Assembly: GCA_002503985.1 (NCBI GenBank)
Contig: DASW01000008.1
Coordinates: 1-64,000, forward strand
DNA: 64,000 bases
Direction of reading: 5' to 3'
Source of the DNA: Thermoplasmata archaeon UBA61
Lineage (GTDB): Archaea > Thermoplasmatota > Thermoplasmata > Lutacidiplasmatales > UBA184
Shown: piece by piece, positions 33,330-42,550 of the stretch
Layout: each line of letters starts with the position of its first letter
Numbering within the stretch: the first letter of the stretch is position 1
Translations under genes and position numbers: made by a program
Notes under the pieces: model-generated
Databases searched by the model: none
What the model saw: only the letters and a program-made list of their open reading frames with translations
Told to the model about the DNA's origin: nothing

Positions 33330-34631
33330 GTGACGGCCCCCGCTCCTCGACCCCCGGCGCAAGACCGGGCGTTCGGCATGGAGTTCTACGCCTCTCGGAC
33401 GCCCGGGGTCGCCGGTCGGACGAAGGCCTCGCCCGACGACTTCCGGGTGACCGAGATCTCGAACTATCCGGTGCCCGACCCGTCGGGGACGTTCTCCGTG
33501 CTCCGCGTGCAGAGCCGCGACTGGGAGCAACACGAGCTCGGCCAGGCGATCGCGCGACGCCTGAGGCTCCCGCCGGCCTCGGTGCAGTGGGCGGGAACCA
33601 AGGACCGCCGGGCGGTGGCCGAGCGGCTGCTCTCGTACCGGGGACCGCTCCCCAGCGGCGACCTCGGGCTGCCCCGGGTCGTGGTGCTCGACGCCTACAC
33701 GGCCCGGGACGGCCTCGTCCTCGGCCATCACTTCGGCAACGCGTTCGAGGTCCGCGTGGGCGAACTTGGGGTACCGGTGCCCGCAGCGCTGGACGCGTTC
33801 CGCGCGACCGAACAGGAGCTCCGGACCGCGGGGTTCTGGCCGAACTTCTTCGGACCTCAGCGGTTCGGCGAAGTGCGACCCGTCACGCACGAGGTGGGCC
33901 GACAGATCGTTCGCGGAGACCTCGACGGCGCGGTCGAAACGTACTTGGTCGCGCTTCCGCCGGGAACCCCGGACGGGGTCGGCGATGCGGCCCGGCGGGT
34001 GTACGCCGAGACCCATGACGCGGCCCGCGCGCTCCGCGAGTTCCCCGCTCACTACCGCTTCGAGCGGGCCCTCTTGGAACGTCTCGCGAAGGGAGACAAC
34101 GCCGAACGCGCCTTCCGCGCCCTCGCGCGAGAGCTTCGCCTATTGTTCGTCCACGCGTTCCAGGCGCTCCTCTTCAACCGATGGCTGAGCCGCCGGCACG
34201 CCGCAGGGCTCCCGCTCCATCGCCCCGTCCCCGGTGACTGTATCCTGCGGCTGGGCCGGGACGGGACGGTCCGCAGCCAGGAAGGCATCCCGGTATCGGC
34301 CGACAACGAGGCGGAATGCGCGGAGCTCGTCCAACGCAACGGAGCCCTGCTTGCGGGACCGCTCGTCGGCTACGAGACCCCTTCCTCCGAGGGTCCTGGG
34401 GGCGCGATCCTCGAGGCCCTGCTCCGAGAAGAAGGGGTCGACCGCTCGATGTTCCGTCTCCCGGCGACCCCCGAGGTCGCGAGCCGAGGCGCGTGGCGGC
34501 CCGCGGTCCTTCCGGTTCCGCCGCTCGGCCTCTCGGCCGAAGCGTCGGGGGTCTGGTTCCGCTTCGCGCTTCCCAAGGGCGCGTACGCGACCGTATTGCT
34601 GCGAGAGTTCCTGAAGACCGGGGCAGAGTAG
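33330..34631 (+). CDS. truD: tRNA pseudouridine(13) synthase TruD
   Basis: Converts uridine 13 of certain tRNAs to pseudouridine (in archaea and eukaryotes TruD/Pus7 enzymes have wider targets). The catalytic Asp92 lies in WAGTKDRRA. Other TruD landmarks are NFFGPQRFG, the FRFALPKGAYATVLLREF end, and the inserted TRUD domain in the middle, giving 433 residues. The N-terminal peptide before residue 25 is not conserved-looking. The GTG start is 28 nt after a clear TATA box. Confidence 0.95.
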   Translation: MTAPAPRPPAQDRAFGMEFYASRTPGVAGRTKASPDDFRVTEISNYPVPDPSGTFSVLRVQSRDWEQHELGQAIARRLRLPPASVQWAGTKDRRAVAERLLSYRGPLPSGDLGLPRVVVLDAYTARDGLVLGHHFGNAFEVRVGELGVPVPAALDAFRATEQELRTAGFWPNFFGPQRFGEVRPVTHEVGRQIVRGDLDGAVETYLVALPPGTPDGVGDAARRVYAETHDAARALREFPAHYRFERALLERLAKGDNAERAFRALARELRLLFVHAFQALLFNRWLSRRHAAGLPLHRPVPGDCILRLGRDGTVRSQEGIPVSADNEAECAELVQRNGALLAGPLVGYETPSSEGPGGAILEALLREEGVDRSMFRLPATPEVASRGAWRPAVLPVPPLGLSAEASGVWFRFALPKGAYATVLLREFLKTGAE

Positions 34632-34706
34632 CCTCGAGCTCCGCGCCTCCAAACGAGGCTACTAATAGTCGACCCCCGAGTGGTCCGGCCGCCGAAAACG
34701 GACCCC

Positions 34707-35627
34707 ATGCCAACCGACTCTCCTCGTGCTTTCCTCGTTCCACTGCGCACGCCGGGGCCTACTCCGCTCCCCGATGTGCCCGAAGGGGCGACCCGGGTGC
34801 CGACGGGGGTCCCGGATTTCGACTCGCTCACGGGAGGGTTCCCGAGTGGGTCGGTCGTGCTCCTCTTCGGGGAGGCCGGGGCCGGTCACCAGGAGTTCGC
34901 GCTGACCTCGGCGGTCCACCTGATGCTCCACTACGACGACCCGCGGATGCACCACTTCTATCTCGGGAGCGCGAGGGGGCCGTTCGTCTACCCACAGGGC
35001 GTCGTCTACGTCAGCACGAGCCGCTCCCGCGAGCAGGTGATCGCGGAGCTCCACGGCGCGTTCGACGTGAGCTACTCGGAGGTGCTCTCGCGCCACATCA
35101 ACTTCCACGACCTTTCGCCCGCCTACTTTCAGGACACGGTGGTGCCCTCGGCCTGGGCTTCGCTCTCGAGCCCGCTTTTGTCCGGTGCCCCCGTCAGCGC
35201 GGCGCCGGATGACGGCGGTCCCCTTCGCGCGCTCGCGGACGCGGTCGACCAGGACGGCCGGAAGAACCTCGTCATCGTCGACTCCCTGACCGACCTGCTC
35301 GTCCGCCGGGGACTCGAGCCGGCGGACCTCCTGACCCTGTTGAAGGGCCTGCGTCGACGCGCGAAGGAATGGGACGGGATCGTCTACCTGCTCCTGTCGA
35401 AGGGGGTCGCCCCCGCCGACGTCGAGCAGGCCGTGATCGATTCGGTCGACGGCGTCCTGCACTTCAGCTGGGTCGCAAGCCCCAGCCAGTCGCACCGACA
35501 GCGAGCGATGGTGATCGACAAGTTCATGCCGATCCTCGCCCGCCTGCCGGTGGAATACCTCGGGCGGTTCGTGATCCGGGTGAACGCGATGAGCGGGCTG
35601 GTGACCACACAGTATGAGCGCGTCTGA
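34707..35627 (+). CDS. KaiC/RadA-like protein with inactivated P-loop
   Basis: A 306-residue RecA-superfamily protein of the archaeal KaiC-like group. The N-terminal TGVPDFDSLTGGFPSGSVVLLFGEAG matches KaiC, but Walker A reads GEAGAGHQ (55-62): the catalytic Lys and Ser/Thr are replaced by His and Gln. Walker B (NLVIVDSLTDLL) is kept. It is probably a non-hydrolysing partner. The following gene, an intact KaiC-like ATPase, starts 14 bp before this one ends. The ATG at 34707 is preferred to the GTG at 34680; a TATA-like ACTAATAG is at 34661-34668. Confidence 0.8.
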   Translation: MPTDSPRAFLVPLRTPGPTPLPDVPEGATRVPTGVPDFDSLTGGFPSGSVVLLFGEAGAGHQEFALTSAVHLMLHYDDPRMHHFYLGSARGPFVYPQGVVYVSTSRSREQVIAELHGAFDVSYSEVLSRHINFHDLSPAYFQDTVVPSAWASLSSPLLSGAPVSAAPDDGGPLRALADAVDQDGRKNLVIVDSLTDLLVRRGLEPADLLTLLKGLRRRAKEWDGIVYLLLSKGVAPADVEQAVIDSVDGVLHFSWVASPSQSHRQRAMVIDKFMPILARLPVEYLGRFVIRVNAMSGLVTTQYERV

Positions 35628-36339
35628 CGCAGGCCGAGCCCGGGTCCCGACCGGGATCGGGGGGCTGGACGAGATGCTCGGAGGAGGGTTTCCTTCGGGG
35701 CACGTCGTCCTGGTCACCGGTCTTCCCGGCACCGGTAAGACCTGCTTCGGCCTCCAGTTCCTGATGGCCGGCGCGGCCATCGGCGAGAAGGGCGTATTCC
35801 TATCCCTTGAAGAGGACGTCGCTCCGCTCCTCGAGAGCGCCCGCCAGTTCCACTGGCCGGTCGACGTTGCGGTCAAAGCGGGGATGATGAAGATCCTGCG
35901 GATCGACCCGAAGGAGACCCGACAGAGCCTTCACCGGATCCAAGGAGAGCTCGGGAAGGAGCTCACGGGCCTCGGTGCCCGGCGGATCGTCGTCGATTCG
36001 GTCTCTCTGCTCAACATGCTGAGCGATGACGAATCCGGCCGCCGGTCCACCCTCTTCGCCCTCGCCGCCGCATGCCGGGAGGCGGGAGCGACGACCGTGC
36101 TCACCGCGGAGGCCGACCCGCTCCATCCCGAGGTCAGCCGCGATGGGCTCAGCGAATACGTCGCGGACGGGGTCCTCTTGCTCGGGTATCGAACCGGCGC
36201 CGACGGACACCGAGTCGGCCTTTCGCTCCGCGTGCTCAAGATGCGGCGGACCGCCCATGTGCGCACCGTCCAGCCGTACTCCATCGGCGCGAACGGGATC
36301 GCCGTCGACGCGAAGGCGGTCGACTTCGGCGGACCGTAG
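35614..36339 (+). CDS. KaiC-like RecA-superfamily ATPase
   Basis: A single-domain KaiC-like protein of 241 residues. Residues 10-30 (VPTGIGGLDEMLGGGFPSG) and Walker A GLPGTGKT (36-43) are intact; the EEDVAPLL segment contains the catalytic Glu pair typical of KaiC, and Walker B is RRIVVDSVSLL. Proteins of this type are widespread in archaea, where they act in signalling or, as FlaH/ArlH, in motility; this copy is not near archaellum genes. It overlaps the degenerate paralogue upstream by 14 bp, which suggests that the two products form a complex. Confidence 0.88.
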   Translation: MSASDAGRARVPTGIGGLDEMLGGGFPSGHVVLVTGLPGTGKTCFGLQFLMAGAAIGEKGVFLSLEEDVAPLLESARQFHWPVDVAVKAGMMKILRIDPKETRQSLHRIQGELGKELTGLGARRIVVDSVSLLNMLSDDESGRRSTLFALAAACREAGATTVLTAEADPLHPEVSRDGLSEYVADGVLLLGYRTGADGHRVGLSLRVLKMRRTAHVRTVQPYSIGANGIAVDAKAVDFGGP

Positions 36340-36414
36340 GTCCGCTACCCGCGCATCGGAGCGCGTCCGCGCTTCTTAGTACGCCCTCGTGTTCGGAGGC
36401 GCGAGCGCCGTTCC

Positions 36415-37575
36415 ATGTCGCCCCCGGAGCGTTCCCAGGGTTCCCCCGGTCGAGCGACGCTTCCGGGGGTCCCTCCCGTGGAGGGGTCGACGCCGCCCTG
36501 GGTGCTGTACGTCGACCTCGACGCCTACTACGTATCGTGCGAGCTCCGCGACCGTCCGGAGCTGCGGGGCCGTCCGGTCATCGTCGGCCCGCCCCCGACC
36601 GAGGGACCGACGCGCGGTGTCGTGCTCTCGGCGAGCTACGAGGCGAGGCCCTCCGGCGTTCGGAGCGCGATGCCCGTGGCCGTGGCCGCGCGGCTGTGCC
36701 CCGAGGCCGTCTGGATCCCTCCGGATTTCGCGAAGTACGAGCGGGTCGCCCGGGACGTCCGAGCGGTCCTGCGACGCCATTCCCCCACGGTGATCCCCTT
36801 CAGCATCGACGAGGCCGCGGTGATCGTCCGCGGAGTCGATGCAGAGGAGGCGCGACGGGTGGCGGCGTCGATCCAGCAGGAGCTCATAGAGGAGCTGGCG
36901 CTCCCCGCTTCGGTCGGCATCGCGCGCTCCCGAGCGATCGCGAAGATCGCGACGGACCGGGCGAAGCCCGCGGGTATCCGTTTGGTCCTCCCCTGGGAGG
37001 CGGCGGCGTTCCTCGCCCCGCTCCCCGTTCGAGCCATCCCCGGAGTCGGTCCGAAGACCGAGGAGCTCCTTCGCGGCCTGGGGATCCTCACCGTCGGGGA
37101 CTTGGCCGGCCGCAAACCCTCCGAGCTCATGCGCGCTCTCGGCTCGTTCGCGGGGGAGCTCGTCTCCCTCGCTCGCGGCGAGCCCCGAGAAGAGCCCGAA
37201 GGGTCGGACGAGCCCCGGTCCCGGTCGACCGACCACACGTTCGCCCGTGACGTGGACCGCTGGGAGGAGATCGAGGAGACGGTCCGTACCCTCGCCGGCG
37301 AGCTCGCCTCGTCCCTCGACCGCGAGAACCTGCGGTACGGAACGGTCGGGGTCGCGTACCGATGGGCAGACTTCTCCCGTTCCCAACGAAGCCGTTCCCT
37401 CGGGGCCGCCCGCGAGGGGTCCCTCCCGCTCACGGACGCCGCGGTCCATCTAGCGCGCGAGCTCTGGGACTCCGAGCGTTCCTCTCGGCGTCGGCCGGTC
37501 CGGACCGTGTCGGTGCGAACAGAACGGTTCGTGCCGCGGACGCAACGGCAGGTCTTCCTGGACGATTTCTGGTGA
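36415..37575 (+). CDS. dinB: DNA polymerase IV (Y-family translesion polymerase)
   Basis: A lesion-bypass DNA polymerase of 386 residues. Catalytic acidic residues are seen in YVDLDAYYVSCE (Asp34, Asp36) and in FSIDEAAVIV (Asp132, Glu133); the helix-hairpin-helix region has AIPGVGPKTEELLRGLGI. The last eight residues, QVFLDDFW, form a PIP box for binding the PCNA clamp. The first 28 residues are Pro-rich and nonconserved, so an internal start is possible. It sits between the KaiC-like pair and the phosphodiesterase gene. Confidence 0.94.
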   Translation: MSPPERSQGSPGRATLPGVPPVEGSTPPWVLYVDLDAYYVSCELRDRPELRGRPVIVGPPPTEGPTRGVVLSASYEARPSGVRSAMPVAVAARLCPEAVWIPPDFAKYERVARDVRAVLRRHSPTVIPFSIDEAAVIVRGVDAEEARRVAASIQQELIEELALPASVGIARSRAIAKIATDRAKPAGIRLVLPWEAAAFLAPLPVRAIPGVGPKTEELLRGLGILTVGDLAGRKPSELMRALGSFAGELVSLARGEPREEPEGSDEPRSRSTDHTFARDVDRWEEIEETVRTLAGELASSLDRENLRYGTVGVAYRWADFSRSQRSRSLGAAREGSLPLTDAAVHLARELWDSERSSRRRPVRTVSVRTERFVPRTQRQVFLDDFW

Positions 37576-37637
37576 CAGCCGCTCGGAGGGAGTTAAGTAG
37601 GTTCGGCCAACTTCGACCGGTCGGCGCGTGAACTCTC

Positions 37638-38999
37638 GTGACCGAACCCGTCGAAACCCCCCCGGACCGAGAGGCGCTCGGCGAGGGAGCCGACCTGATG
37701 GAATTGGATTCGCGCCTCGGCCTCCCGATGCCGGCTTACCGAGGACGGTCCCTGGCGAACCTCGCATCCACCCTTTGGGCCGTGCTCGGTCGGGAAGGGA
37801 CCGACCCGCCGCCGCTGCCACCCCTCGACCATCACATCGACCCGTTCCAGGGCCGGCGGCCGGAAGGACCGGTCGTGGTCCTCCTGGTCGACGGCATGGG
37901 CTGGTCGGGGCTTTTGGGATCCGCCCACCGGGTCCCCGGAGGCACGGCCTCGGCGTGGCTCGGTCGGGCCCATCCGCTCACTTCGGTGTTCCCGACCACT
38001 ACCACAATCGCGCTCACAAGCCTCTCGACCGGCGCGGCCCCGGCGCAACACGGGGTCGTCGGCCACCGCGTCTACCTCCCGCAGTACGGCGCCGTGGTCG
38101 AGGTCCTCCGGATGTCTCCGCTCGGCGAGAACGCCTCGGAAACGTTGGTGGGACCGGGCTGGTCCCCATCGGTGCTCTCCGCGGTCCCCAGCGTATTCCG
38201 TCGCGGGGTCACGGGCGTCGCGTTGTCGAGGGACCAGTTCGAGGGCTCGGGCTTCACGCGCCTCATCTACGACGGCGCAGAGTTCGCCGGCTACTTCACC
38301 GCCGGTGACCTCGCGCGCTCTCTCGTGGAGGTCCTCTCTCGGTCCGAACCCCCTCCGCTCATCTTCGCCTACTGGGACGACCTCGACCTCGCTCAGCACC
38401 TGAGAGGGCCTCGGCCCGGTCTCATCGACCTCGAGCTCGAGCGGGTCGACGCTCTGCTCGCCTCCGTGGCGCGGCGTCTCGAGCCGCACGTCGCCCGCCG
38501 GACCACGCTCTTGATGACGGGAGACCACGGCCAGGTCCCGATGGAGGCGGACCGGCAGTTCGTCGTGGACCGCGAGCCGGACCTCCTCACGCATCTGTCG
38601 CGGCCGCCGGCCGGCGACCGCCGCGCCGCTTACTTCGCGGCCCGACCCGGGCACCTCACTACCGTCCGCGAGATCCTCGAAAGGCACGTTCCTCCGGGGG
38701 GCCACCTCATCGAGATGCCGACGGCGGTGGAGAGTGGGCTCTACGGCCCTCCCCCGTTCCACCCCGAGCTTTCCGAACGATTGGGGGACCTACTCCTTTT
38801 GTTGCCCAGCCCTGGCGGCATGAGCTACACCGTCCCCGGGTCCCGTCCCCGGCGGCACCCGATGCGGGGAGCCCACGGGGGCCTCGAGCCCGCCGAGTTC
38901 CTGGTCCCCTTGGTCTATGGGTCGCTCTCCGAGTTCGCCCTCGGGGCGCCCGGGTCCGCTCATCTACCGACGGAGCCTCCCTCGGGGGGCCGCACGTGA
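37638..38999 (+). CDS. Alkaline phosphatase superfamily phosphodiesterase
   Basis: A 453-residue member of the type I phosphodiesterase/nucleotide pyrophosphatase group (alkaline phosphatase fold). The first metal motif is VLLVDGMGW; the nucleophile region is VFPTTTTIALTSLSTGAAPAQHG, with Thr as likely nucleophile; the later motifs are YWDDLDLAQH and TGDHGQVP. No signal peptide is visible, so it is probably cytoplasmic. The substrate is unknown; it may cleave nucleotide sugars or cofactors, since it overlaps galT by 4 bp. Confidence 0.82.
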   Translation: MTEPVETPPDREALGEGADLMELDSRLGLPMPAYRGRSLANLASTLWAVLGREGTDPPPLPPLDHHIDPFQGRRPEGPVVVLLVDGMGWSGLLGSAHRVPGGTASAWLGRAHPLTSVFPTTTTIALTSLSTGAAPAQHGVVGHRVYLPQYGAVVEVLRMSPLGENASETLVGPGWSPSVLSAVPSVFRRGVTGVALSRDQFEGSGFTRLIYDGAEFAGYFTAGDLARSLVEVLSRSEPPPLIFAYWDDLDLAQHLRGPRPGLIDLELERVDALLASVARRLEPHVARRTTLLMTGDHGQVPMEADRQFVVDREPDLLTHLSRPPAGDRRAAYFAARPGHLTTVREILERHVPPGGHLIEMPTAVESGLYGPPPFHPELSERLGDLLLLLPSPGGMSYTVPGSRPRRHPMRGAHGGLEPAEFLVPLVYGSLSEFALGAPGSAHLPTEPPSGGRT

Positions 39000-40015
39000 C
39001 CGAGTTCCGTCGAGACCCGATCACCGGACGCTGCGTGATTGTCGTCCCCGGTCGAAGCGCCCGACCCAACGAGCACGCCGTCATCGCGCCCTCGGCCCCC
39101 ATCGAGCCCGATTGCCCGTTCTGCGAGGGCAACGAGGCACGGACGCCCTCCGAGGTCGCCGTGCTGGCGTCCCCGGGTCGCCGACCGAACGAGCGCGGCT
39201 GGTACGTGCGCACGATCCCGAACCGTTTCCCTACCGTCGCCGCGGAGCCGCCCGGACCCGAGCCGCACGAGGGGCCGTTGGGGTTCGAGAGCCGGCCCGC
39301 GTTCGGCTACCACGAGGTCGTCATCGAGAGCCCCTCGCACGCCCCGCTGCTCCCCTTCCTCCCTCGCGAGCAGGTCCTCCGAGTCATGCGAATGTGTCGG
39401 GACCGCGTCCGGTACCTCTCCGAGCGCGCGGACGTGGGCTCCGTCACTCTCTTCGAGAACGCCGGACCGGAGTCCGGAGGTTCTCTTTGGCATCCCCATG
39501 CCCAACTGGTCACGGTCCCGGGACTCTCCCCCTCCCTCGAGGAAGAGCTGGAGGGAGCGGAGCGGTACCGGCAGCGTTCGGGGGGCGATTGCGCGTTCGA
39601 GGAGGTCCGGCGGGCGGAGGTCGGCGACGGGGCTCGCGTGCTGTTCGACTCGGGCGGTTTCACCGCCTACGCACCGTTCGCCTCCGGCTACCCCTTCGAG
39701 GTACGGGTCCTTCCGTCCCGTCACGCGCCCTCGTTCGGGAACGCGACCGACGCGGAGGTCGATGAGCTCGCCGAGCGCCTACCGGCCCTTCTCCGCGCCC
39801 TGCTAGCTCTCGTCCCGGGCGCATCCTACAACTTCGTCGTGCGGACCCCGGTCGTTGCGTCCGAGGCCCGGGACCGCTACCATTGGCACCTCGACCTCTA
39901 CCCCCGACTCGTGCGCCCGGACGGGTTCGACATCGGCTCGGGGTACCCCGTGAACACAGTGACCCCCGAGGTCGCCGCCGAGGCCCTGCGGACCGAGCTG
40001 GGCGCAAAACGCTAA
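38996..40015 (+). CDS. galT: Galactose-1-phosphate uridylyltransferase family protein
   Basis: Transfers UMP between hexose 1-phosphates (Leloir pathway) or acts as a related nucleotidyltransferase. The active-site segment GGSLWHPHAQL contains the nucleophilic His168 and His166; Cys40 and Cys43 form the zinc site, and FENAGPESGGS precedes the active site. The length of 339 residues fits. The GTG start overlaps the phosphodiesterase stop (GTGA), and aIF5B follows 25 nt downstream. Archaeal GalT relatives can also act on other sugars, so specificity is open. Confidence 0.9.
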   Translation: MTEFRRDPITGRCVIVVPGRSARPNEHAVIAPSAPIEPDCPFCEGNEARTPSEVAVLASPGRRPNERGWYVRTIPNRFPTVAAEPPGPEPHEGPLGFESRPAFGYHEVVIESPSHAPLLPFLPREQVLRVMRMCRDRVRYLSERADVGSVTLFENAGPESGGSLWHPHAQLVTVPGLSPSLEEELEGAERYRQRSGGDCAFEEVRRAEVGDGARVLFDSGGFTAYAPFASGYPFEVRVLPSRHAPSFGNATDAEVDELAERLPALLRALLALVPGASYNFVVRTPVVASEARDRYHWHLDLYPRLVRPDGFDIGSGYPVNTVTPEVAAEALRTELGAKR

Positions 40016-40040
40016 TGGCCGACGGCCGGTCTCAGCGGTC

Positions 40041-41804
40041 GTGGGCGAGCTGAGGGAACCGATCGTCTCGTTGCTCGGGCACGTCGACCACGGGAAGACG
40101 ACGCTGCTCGACCGGATCGCGGGAAGCGTCCGGGCCGCCAAGGAGCCCGGGGGGATCACCCAGCACATCGGCGCGATCGAGGTGCCGGGGTCGACCGTCC
40201 GACGCCTGTGCGAGGGAGTTCTTCGCAACGAGCAGCTGCGTCTCCCGGGTCTGCTCTTCGTCGACACCCCGGGCCACCGGTCGTTCGAGACCCTCCGACG
40301 GCGCGGGGGGGCCCTTGCGGACCTCGCGATCCTCGTGATCGACGTTCGGGAAGGGGTGATGCCTCAGACCCGCGAGTCGGTGCAGATCCTTCGGCGAGAG
40401 AAGACCCCGTTCGCGGTGGCGCTCACGAAGATCGACCTGCTCGGGGGCTGGCGCAAACCCACGGGGCCGGTCCCACTGCTCGAGGCGATCCACCGTTCGG
40501 CCCCGGACTTCCAGAAGCTTCTCGACCAGCGGGTCTACTCCGTCGCCGAGGAGCTCGACCACCTCGGCTTCAGCGCCGAGCGGTTTGACCGCGTGAGCGA
40601 CTTCACGCGGAACGTGGGAATCATCCCGGTCTCCGCCAAGACCGGCGTGGGCGTCCCGGAGCTGATCGCGCTCTTGGTCGGTCTCTCGCAGCGCTTCCTC
40701 GAAGAGGAGCTCGAGCTGATCACGGAAGGCGGGGAGGCCACGATCCTCGAGCGGAGCGACCAGAAGGGCGTCGGCCCGGTCGGCAACGTGATCATCTACC
40801 GCGGGCGGCTCAAGGTCGGCGACGAGATCGTCGCGACCGGCCGCGAGGCGCCGTTCGCGACACGTATCCGGGGGATCTATCGCCCGGTGCCGCTCAAAGA
40901 GGGTCGCGCCTCGAAGCAGGTGCGCCTCGCCTCCCTGATGGACGTGCAGGCCGCGGCCGGGGTCTACCTGGCCGCCCCCGGGATCGAGGACGCGATGCCG
41001 GGCGGTCTCCTCAAAGTGGTCCGAAGCGAGGAGGAGAAAGCCCGCGTCCAGGAAGAGCTCGCGCGGGAGAGCCAACCGGTCGCTGAGGTGGCCCTGAGCG
41101 GTGTCGCGATCTACGCGGACACCCTCGGTGGCCTCGAAGCACTGGCGTTCGAGTGCCGGGAACGGGGCATTCCCATCCACGAGGCCGGGGTCGGCCCCAT
41201 CGGCCGACCGACCGTCATGCGAATGGCGATCGTGAAGGACCCGACGCATCGGGCCGTTCTCGCGTTCGCGGTCCCGATCCTCCCCGACGCGGTCCCCGAG
41301 GGCGAGGCGTCGGCCGTCCGGGTCTTCCGCGCCGATGTGATGTACCGTCTCATCGAGGAGTACGACGCCTGGAGGACGGAGCGCAAGCGGGAGCTCGAGG
41401 TCCAGCGCCGGCTCGAGCACGTTCACCCGGCCAAGCTCGAGGTGCTGCCCGGGTTCGTCTTCCGCGCCTCGAAACCCGCGATCGTCGGCATCAAGGTCCG
41501 CGGCGGGACCCTGCGGCCGGGCGTGCGGCTGATGCACCCCGACGGCACGGAGGTCGGGGTCCTGAAGTCGCTCCAGAAGGAGGGCGAATCCGTTCCCGAG
41601 GCCGAGGAGAACGCCGAGCTCGCCGCATCGATCGACGGCGCGGTGATGGGCCGCAACCTGAAGGAGGGGGACGTTCTCCTCGTGTCTCTATCGGAAAGCG
41701 CGGCACGCGCGCTCCGGGGACAACCTCTCTCCCCTTCCGAGCAGGGGATCCTGGACGAGGTGGTCCGCCTGCATCGGGCCACCCATCCATTCTGGGGGCA
41801 GTAG
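40041..41804 (+). CDS. infB: Translation initiation factor aIF5B (IF-2 type)
   Basis: The GTPase that joins ribosomal subunits and positions initiator tRNA. Motifs: G1 GHVDHGKT (13-20), the GGITQHIGA switch I, G3 DTPGH, and G4 TKIDL (most homologues have NKID). Domain II, III and the C-terminal domain IV follow, giving 587 residues, the usual archaeal length without the long eukaryotic N-terminal extension. The GTG start gives MGELREPIVSLLGH, the standard archaeal N-terminus. It ends 22 nt before a convergent gene. Confidence 0.96.
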   Translation: MGELREPIVSLLGHVDHGKTTLLDRIAGSVRAAKEPGGITQHIGAIEVPGSTVRRLCEGVLRNEQLRLPGLLFVDTPGHRSFETLRRRGGALADLAILVIDVREGVMPQTRESVQILRREKTPFAVALTKIDLLGGWRKPTGPVPLLEAIHRSAPDFQKLLDQRVYSVAEELDHLGFSAERFDRVSDFTRNVGIIPVSAKTGVGVPELIALLVGLSQRFLEEELELITEGGEATILERSDQKGVGPVGNVIIYRGRLKVGDEIVATGREAPFATRIRGIYRPVPLKEGRASKQVRLASLMDVQAAAGVYLAAPGIEDAMPGGLLKVVRSEEEKARVQEELARESQPVAEVALSGVAIYADTLGGLEALAFECRERGIPIHEAGVGPIGRPTVMRMAIVKDPTHRAVLAFAVPILPDAVPEGEASAVRVFRADVMYRLIEEYDAWRTERKRELEVQRRLEHVHPAKLEVLPGFVFRASKPAIVGIKVRGGTLRPGVRLMHPDGTEVGVLKSLQKEGESVPEAEENAELAASIDGAVMGRNLKEGDVLLVSLSESAARALRGQPLSPSEQGILDEVVRLHRATHPFWGQ

Positions 41805-41826
41805 TCGGCCGGCGTTCCGCCGACCC

Positions 41827-42447
41827 TCAACGGACTGGTTCGTCGGAGTCGTACTCTTCGGGAGGCAGGCTGGGGTGGCGGACGGCCACGACCTCGCCAT
41901 CCGGGTCCTGGTAGACCCCGCCCGGCAAGAAGAGGCCTAGGAAGAGGGCGATCCCCCCGATCGCGAGGAGCGCGATCCCTCCCGTGGCGATCAAGCCCCA
42001 GCTCCACGAACTGAGGGGGCTGCCGGAGCTGTAGCTCGCCGAGATCACGGCGGAGAACCTCAGCGTGTTGTTCGCCGGGTTCGTGGCTTGGAGGATGTAG
42101 GTCGATGAGTCGGAGGGGGAGACGCTTCCGTTGCCGGAGTCCGCGAGCGTCCAGCTCAGCGCTGCGGGACCGGTAGGGCAGGACCCCATCGGTTTGGCGC
42201 ACGTCGTGGCGGGCCACAGGGAGATGTTGGCCAATCCGCTCATCGTCCACGAGAGCGTGACGGAGCCGGAGCCCGGGGTCGGTCCCGGAACCGCCCACGA
42301 CTGGTTCGAGTAGGGAGCGATGCCGGGGTCCTCGAAAGTGGTGTGGTTGGTGATCGTCGGACCCCCCGACAGGAAGAACAATGTGACGATCAATCCTGCC
42401 CCGAGCAGGGCGATGACGGCCCCGATCACGACCAGCCCGGTTCGCAC
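41827..42447 (-). CDS. Two-helix membrane protein with extracytoplasmic domain
   Basis: A predicted 206-residue membrane protein: first helix at about residues 4-27, an extracytoplasmic domain of about 120 residues rich in Ser, Thr and Asn with an Ig-like beta pattern, a second helix (about 150-177), and an acidic cytoplasmic tail. I do not recognise the family. The GTG at 42447 is chosen since it comes just before the first helix and downstream of the shared TATA region; the frame is open to 42804 but that part is antisense to tfb. Confidence 0.65.
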   Translation of the reverse strand: MRTGLVVIGAVIALLGAGLIVTLFFLSGGPTITNHTTFEDPGIAPYSNQSWAVPGPTPGSGSVTLSWTMSGLANISLWPATTCAKPMGSCPTGPAALSWTLADSGNGSVSPSDSSTYILQATNPANNTLRFSAVISASYSSGSPLSSWSWGLIATGGIALLAIGGIALFLGLFLPGGVYQDPDGEVVAVRHPSLPPEEYDSDEPVR

Positions 42448-42520
42448 GGGTGGCGGGAGGGGAGGCTCCCCAATACAGTTGTGGGGCGGGTCGGCCGAGC
42501 GGCGACCGCGGTGAGAGGGG

Positions 42521-42528
42521 TATATACT
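42521..42528 (+). promoter_or_regulatory. TATA box of tfb
   Basis: TATATACT starts 30 nt before the GTG of tfb, which predicts a leaderless mRNA. The box may also serve the divergent membrane-protein gene. Confidence 0.65.
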
Positions 42529-42550
42529 CGCAACCCATGCATGCGATGCC

